64,000 bases of DNA from CAYPTB01 sp964413535 (lineage in GTDB: Bacteria > Planctomycetota > UBA1135 > GCA-002686595), in the NCBI GenBank assembly GCA_964413535.1, contig CAYPTB010000066.1, positions 35,525 through 99,524 of the forward strand, written 5' to 3'. A program made the translations under genes and the position numbers. Shown here piece after piece: positions 61,074 to 64,000 of the stretch. Position 1 is the first letter of the stretch; each line of letters starts with the position of its first letter. The notes below the pieces were generated by a model, which did not search any database, was not told the DNA's origin, and saw only the letters and a program-made list of their open reading frames with translations.

Positions 61074-61657
61074 GGTCGTCTCCTCGTGAACTCGCGCGCG
61101 AGCGCCTCGCGCGCACGGAAGAGTCGCCACTTCACCGTGCCGATCGGCGCCGATACCAGCGCCGCCAGCTCGGCGAGAGGCAAGTCCTCGAAGTAGTAGA
61201 GATGGAGCAGCTCGCGCTGGTCCGGCGCCATCGCGTTCAGCGTGGAGCGCAGCGTCTCGACTTCCTCGCGTGCGAGTGTGCGGTCGAGCGGCGTTTCGAT
61301 GTTGATGGATCGGGCGTCCGGGTGCGATGCGTCGTCGTCGAACGTCGCATGCCCGCGCGCGAGCTCCTTCCACACGAGGTGGCGGGCGATCTTGAGGCAC
61401 CACGGCACCAGCAAGTTGCTCGCCTCGAGGGTGTGGGCGTGGGAATGGACGCGAGCGAGCGTCTCCTGCGTCACGTCGCGGGCACGATCGCCATCGCCGA
61501 GAAGCCGAAAGGCGTAGACGAAGACGCGACGCTCGAGGCGAGTGCACAACTCGTCCCACGCGGCGCGTTCGCCGGACAAGGCGGCCGTGAGCCAGAGGCC
61601 GAGTTCGTGCCGTTCGGCGGCGCGGCCGGCAGAGTCGGGCGGAGGAGGCGCTTCCAC
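61070..61657 (-). CDS. ECF sigma factor
   Basis: A 195-residue protein. Region 2: LCTRLERRVFVYAFRLLGDG, DRARDVTQETLARVHSHAH and VPWCLKIARHLVWKELARG. Region 4: LNAMAPDQRELLHLYYFEDL, then PLAELAALVSAPIGTVKWRL and FRAREALAREF, with a clear helix-turn-helix. The first 25 residues are proline/acidic. It is coupled to a membrane protein gene by ATGA, the same design as at 40728. It differs from the two fused sigma proteins by lacking a C-terminal export domain. Confidence 0.9.
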   Translation of the reverse strand: MEAPPPPDSAGRAAERHELGLWLTAALSGERAAWDELCTRLERRVFVYAFRLLGDGDRARDVTQETLARVHSHAHTLEASNLLVPWCLKIARHLVWKELARGHATFDDDASHPDARSINIETPLDRTLAREEVETLRSTLNAMAPDQRELLHLYYFEDLPLAELAALVSAPIGTVKWRLFRAREALAREFTRRRP

Positions 61658-61938
61658 GTCGCGAGAGGATCCACTGCGGCGTGCGCGGTTTGCGAGAAGT
61701 GAGACTTTCTTGCCGCAGCGTCAGGCCCGCGTTCGGGTTGAGAGGCCCGCGCCGGCGAGCACCATCGCCATCGTCCACGAGCGGCGGTGCTTAACGGCAG
61801 CCTCGGACCGGTTCGGGTGCCACTATCGAGGAGCACGCACACGGTGTCCTGCTCGCACGACCCTGCACCCACCAGGAAGCGCACCTGGCACAGTCTGTCC
61901 CCTCGCTCCGAGCGGATGGGGAATCACCCAAGGGGGCC

Positions 61939-63543
61939 CTAGGCGTAGTCGAGCAGGCGGTGTCCGGGGTTCTTGTTCGCCGCGGAGCGCTTGTCCCATT
62001 CGCTCACGAAGAGCACGACGGTGCGGTCGCGCGAGTCGCGCGCGACGATCGAGCGCGTGGGGGCGACGAAGGTCGCGCGATCGCCCTCGAGCCACGCGCT
62101 GCACTCGTAGGGGAGCGGCGTGATCTCCGTCTCGACGCCGTACTCGTCGCGCAGGCGGTACTGGAGCACGTCGAACTGGAGGGAGCCGACGGCCGCGATC
62201 ACGATGTCGTTCGACGCGCCTTTCTCCGGCCACATGAGCTGCACGGTGCCCTCGGCCGTGAGCTGGTCCATGCCCTTGTCGAACGACTTGCGCTTCGTGA
62301 GGTCCTTCGGCGCGATGCGCCCGAACACCTCGGGCTGGAAGCGCGGCAGCGGCTTGTGGTCGAAGCCGCCCCCGAGCGAGATCGTGTCGCCGATGCGGAA
62401 CGTGTCGCGGTTGATGAGCCCGAGGACGTCGCCGGGGAACGCTTCGTCGACGGTGCTGCGCTCGCGCGCCACGATGCTGTGCGGACGCGACAGCCGCACG
62501 TCGCGCCCGAGCCTGTGGTGGCGCACCACCAGGTCGCGCTCGAAGCGCCCCGAGCAGATGCGCACGAACGCCAAGCAGTCGCGGTGGCGGCGATCCATGT
62601 TCGCCTGGAGCTTGAAGACGTAGGCGCTGAAGGGCGCGGCTACCGGGTCGAGCAGCTCCTCGCTCCCGTCCGCGAGATCGACCGGCCGCGGACCCGGCGG
62701 CGGAGCGAGCTCGACGAACGCGTCGAAGAAGGGCTCCACTCCGAAGTTGTTGAGCGCCGAGCCGAAGAACGTCGGCGTCACCTCCCCGCGCAGGAACGCG
62801 TCCTTCGAGAACGGATTGCCCGCGACCTCGAGCAGCTCGAGGTCGTGCTTCGCCTTTTCCACCAGGGCGCTCCCGATGCGCTCCGCGAGGCGCGGGTCGT
62901 CGAGCGCGAACTCCTCGATCTCCGCGCGCTGCGCGCCGGCTGCCGATGCCCTGCGGAAGAGCTGCGCCACGCCCCGGCGGCGGTCCACGACGCCCGTGAA
63001 CTCGCGCCCCGAACCGATCGGCCAGTCGAGCGCGCTGGCGTGGATCCCGAGCACCTCCTCGACCTCGGCCATCAGGTCGATCGGATCGCGCCCCGGCGCG
63101 TCGAGCTTGTTCACGAACGTCAGCACGGGGATCTTGCGCAGCCGGCAGACCTCGAACAGCTTGCGCGTCTGCGCCTCCACGCCTTTCGCCGCGTCGAGCA
63201 CCATGACGGCCGAATCCGCCGCGGTCAGCGTGCGGTACGTGTCCTCGCTGAAGTCCTGGTGCCCCGGCGTGTCGAGCACGTTGACGATCGTGCCCTTGTA
63301 GGGGAACTGCATCGCCGACGACGTGATCGAGATGCCGCGCTCCTGCTCCATCCCCATCCAGTCCGAGGTGGCGAGCTTGCCCTTGCGGCTCTTCACCATG
63401 CCCGCGGTGCGGATCATCCCGGAGTACAGGAGCAGCTTCTCCGTCAGCGTCGTCTTCCCCGCGTCGGGGTGCGAGATGATCGCGAACGTGCGCCGCCGCG
63501 CCGTCTCACGCGCGAGCTCGGGATCGATGGTGGAAGCGGTCAT
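61939..63543 (-). CDS. prfC: peptide chain release factor 3
   Basis: A 534-residue GTPase from the ATG at 63543. G1 ISHPDAGKTTLTEKLLLYSG, G2 region MEQERGISITSSAMQF, G3 DTPGHQDFSEDTYRTL, G4 TFVNKLDAPGRDP. The length equals that of E. coli RF3 (about 530). Domain II and III motifs are present (ANMDRRHRDCLAFVRICSG, GDTISLGGGFDHKPLPRF, GAVGSLQFDVLQYRL-like segment VGSLQFDVLQYRL). RF3 removes RF1/RF2 from ribosomes after termination. The frame extends upstream but lacks family similarity there. It has no operon partner in view. Confidence 0.9.
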   Translation of the reverse strand: MTASTIDPELARETARRRTFAIISHPDAGKTTLTEKLLLYSGMIRTAGMVKSRKGKLATSDWMGMEQERGISITSSAMQFPYKGTIVNVLDTPGHQDFSEDTYRTLTAADSAVMVLDAAKGVEAQTRKLFEVCRLRKIPVLTFVNKLDAPGRDPIDLMAEVEEVLGIHASALDWPIGSGREFTGVVDRRRGVAQLFRRASAAGAQRAEIEEFALDDPRLAERIGSALVEKAKHDLELLEVAGNPFSKDAFLRGEVTPTFFGSALNNFGVEPFFDAFVELAPPPGPRPVDLADGSEELLDPVAAPFSAYVFKLQANMDRRHRDCLAFVRICSGRFERDLVVRHHRLGRDVRLSRPHSIVARERSTVDEAFPGDVLGLINRDTFRIGDTISLGGGFDHKPLPRFQPEVFGRIAPKDLTKRKSFDKGMDQLTAEGTVQLMWPEKGASNDIVIAAVGSLQFDVLQYRLRDEYGVETEITPLPYECSAWLEGDRATFVAPTRSIVARDSRDRTVVLFVSEWDKRSAANKNPGHRLLDYA

Positions 63544-63780
63544 GGGATCGCCCGTGGAGCCTTCGAAGCGGGGCACCCGCCCCCGGTCCCGGGGGACCCA
63601 TGCTCTTCGGCCGGATCGCGCAGCATGGCCGACTCGCGCGGAGCTTTCCAGGTTGCAGCACGGTCCGTCGCCCACTCGGAGCGACGTAGTGGGGCGCGAC
63701 CGATTCGCGCCCCGAAGCGCCAGACCTCGCAACACCGATTGCGGAGCCGGCTCGGCGGGCTCCCACCGCCTCTCGCGGCC

Positions 63781-64000
63781 CTAGGCCGAGCGCGCCTTCG
63801 CGCTCTCCTTCTTGGCTTGCAGAGCTTCCTCGGCGGACTGGACGTCCAGGACTTCCTCCGGCGGCGGGAGCTGCGCCGGGAGGCCGAGCGATTGGAGCCA
63901 CAGCTCTCGCGCCCATCCGGTCGTGTGATAGAGGTGCTCGTCTTCCTCGTCCTCGACCTCTTCGTAGGCCTCGGTGAGACGGCTCTGTCGTTCGCCTCGT
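63781..64000 (-). CDS. 3' end of an unidentified helical protein gene (partial)
   Basis: The gene runs off the right edge. The last 72 codons encode RLTEAYEEVEDEEDEHLYHT, then TGWARELWLQSLGLPAQLPP and a charged end (EEALQAKKESAKARSA). The pattern with acidic helix, His-Tyr-His and TGW.RELW suggests a helical bundle, maybe ferritin- or DUF892-like, but the visible part is too short to tell. It ends in a TAG about 240 bases upstream of the prfC start, on the same strand. Confidence 0.6.
   Translation of the reverse strand, partial: RGERQSRLTEAYEEVEDEEDEHLYHTTGWARELWLQSLGLPAQLPPPEEVLDVQSAEEALQAKKESAKARSA

Overview
The window reads as a high-GC chromosome segment of an uncultured Planctomycetota-like bacterium. 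This rests on protein content, not on a marker gene. The support is: secreted FG-GAP and ASPIC/UnbV repeat proteins, two lipoprotein sulfatase-fold enzymes, several extracytoplasmic-function (ECF) sigma factors with membrane partners or fused to an export domain, carboxypeptidase-regulatory-like repeat proteins, SPASM radical SAM enzymes and an AbgT transporter. There is no rRNA and no CRISPR array; one tRNA-like gene is present.

Layout. 1-20.8 kb is an accessory patchwork. It holds isolated, visibly AT-richer genes (a membrane protein with a nuclease-like core, a CPBP protease, an LRR lipoprotein, a RES-domain protein, an FG-GAP protein) separated by gene debris: a broken toxin-like gene, a higA stub, a transposase tail, an Rhs scrap and a histone-like 3' scrap. 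An approximately 70-95 bp dispersed repeat occurs three times beside these genes. A second small repeat is a 35-codon gene present once intact and once frameshifted. Two of three paralogous histone-H1-like genes also lie here. 20.9-26 kb holds an odd tRNA, a DUF2007 protein, a family 2 glycosyltransferase, a zinc-ribbon gene, a TonB-C lipoprotein and a SpoIIE-type phosphatase. 25.4-31.5 kb holds an FG-GAP protein, the first sigma-factor/export-domain fusion, a truncated SDR, a 57-codon lysine-rich protein that seems to start at AUA, and the third histone-like gene.

31.6-43.9 kb carries a DUF2892 protein, two sulfatase-fold lipoproteins, a small zinc-site protein, the AbgT transporter, a sigma factor/membrane protein pair, a GNAT acetyltransferase and a dienelactone hydrolase. 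44-55.4 kb holds two ASPIC/UnbV proteins (one coupled to a TPR lipoprotein), a Uup-like ABC-F ATPase and the second sigma fusion. 55.5-61.7 kb holds a large carboxypeptidase-like repeat protein, then a radical SAM/SPASM enzyme translationally coupled to a lipoprotein-like partner. That pair lies between two approximately 115 bp direct repeats derived from the 5' end of the large protein's gene. A sigma/membrane pair follows. The window ends with prfC and the 3' end of an unidentified gene.

How the genes work together. Coupling is explicit at 4-base (ATGA or GTGA) or 1-base stop/start overlaps: 7008/7011, 18024/18027, 40728/40731, 53731, 59560/59563 and 61070/61073. The candidates most worth attention are the radical SAM plus partner pair (58.4-60.3 kb), the two single-chain ECF sigma/membrane/beta-domain fusions, the three histone-like paralogs with a shared upstream element of fixed geometry, and the atypical tRNA.
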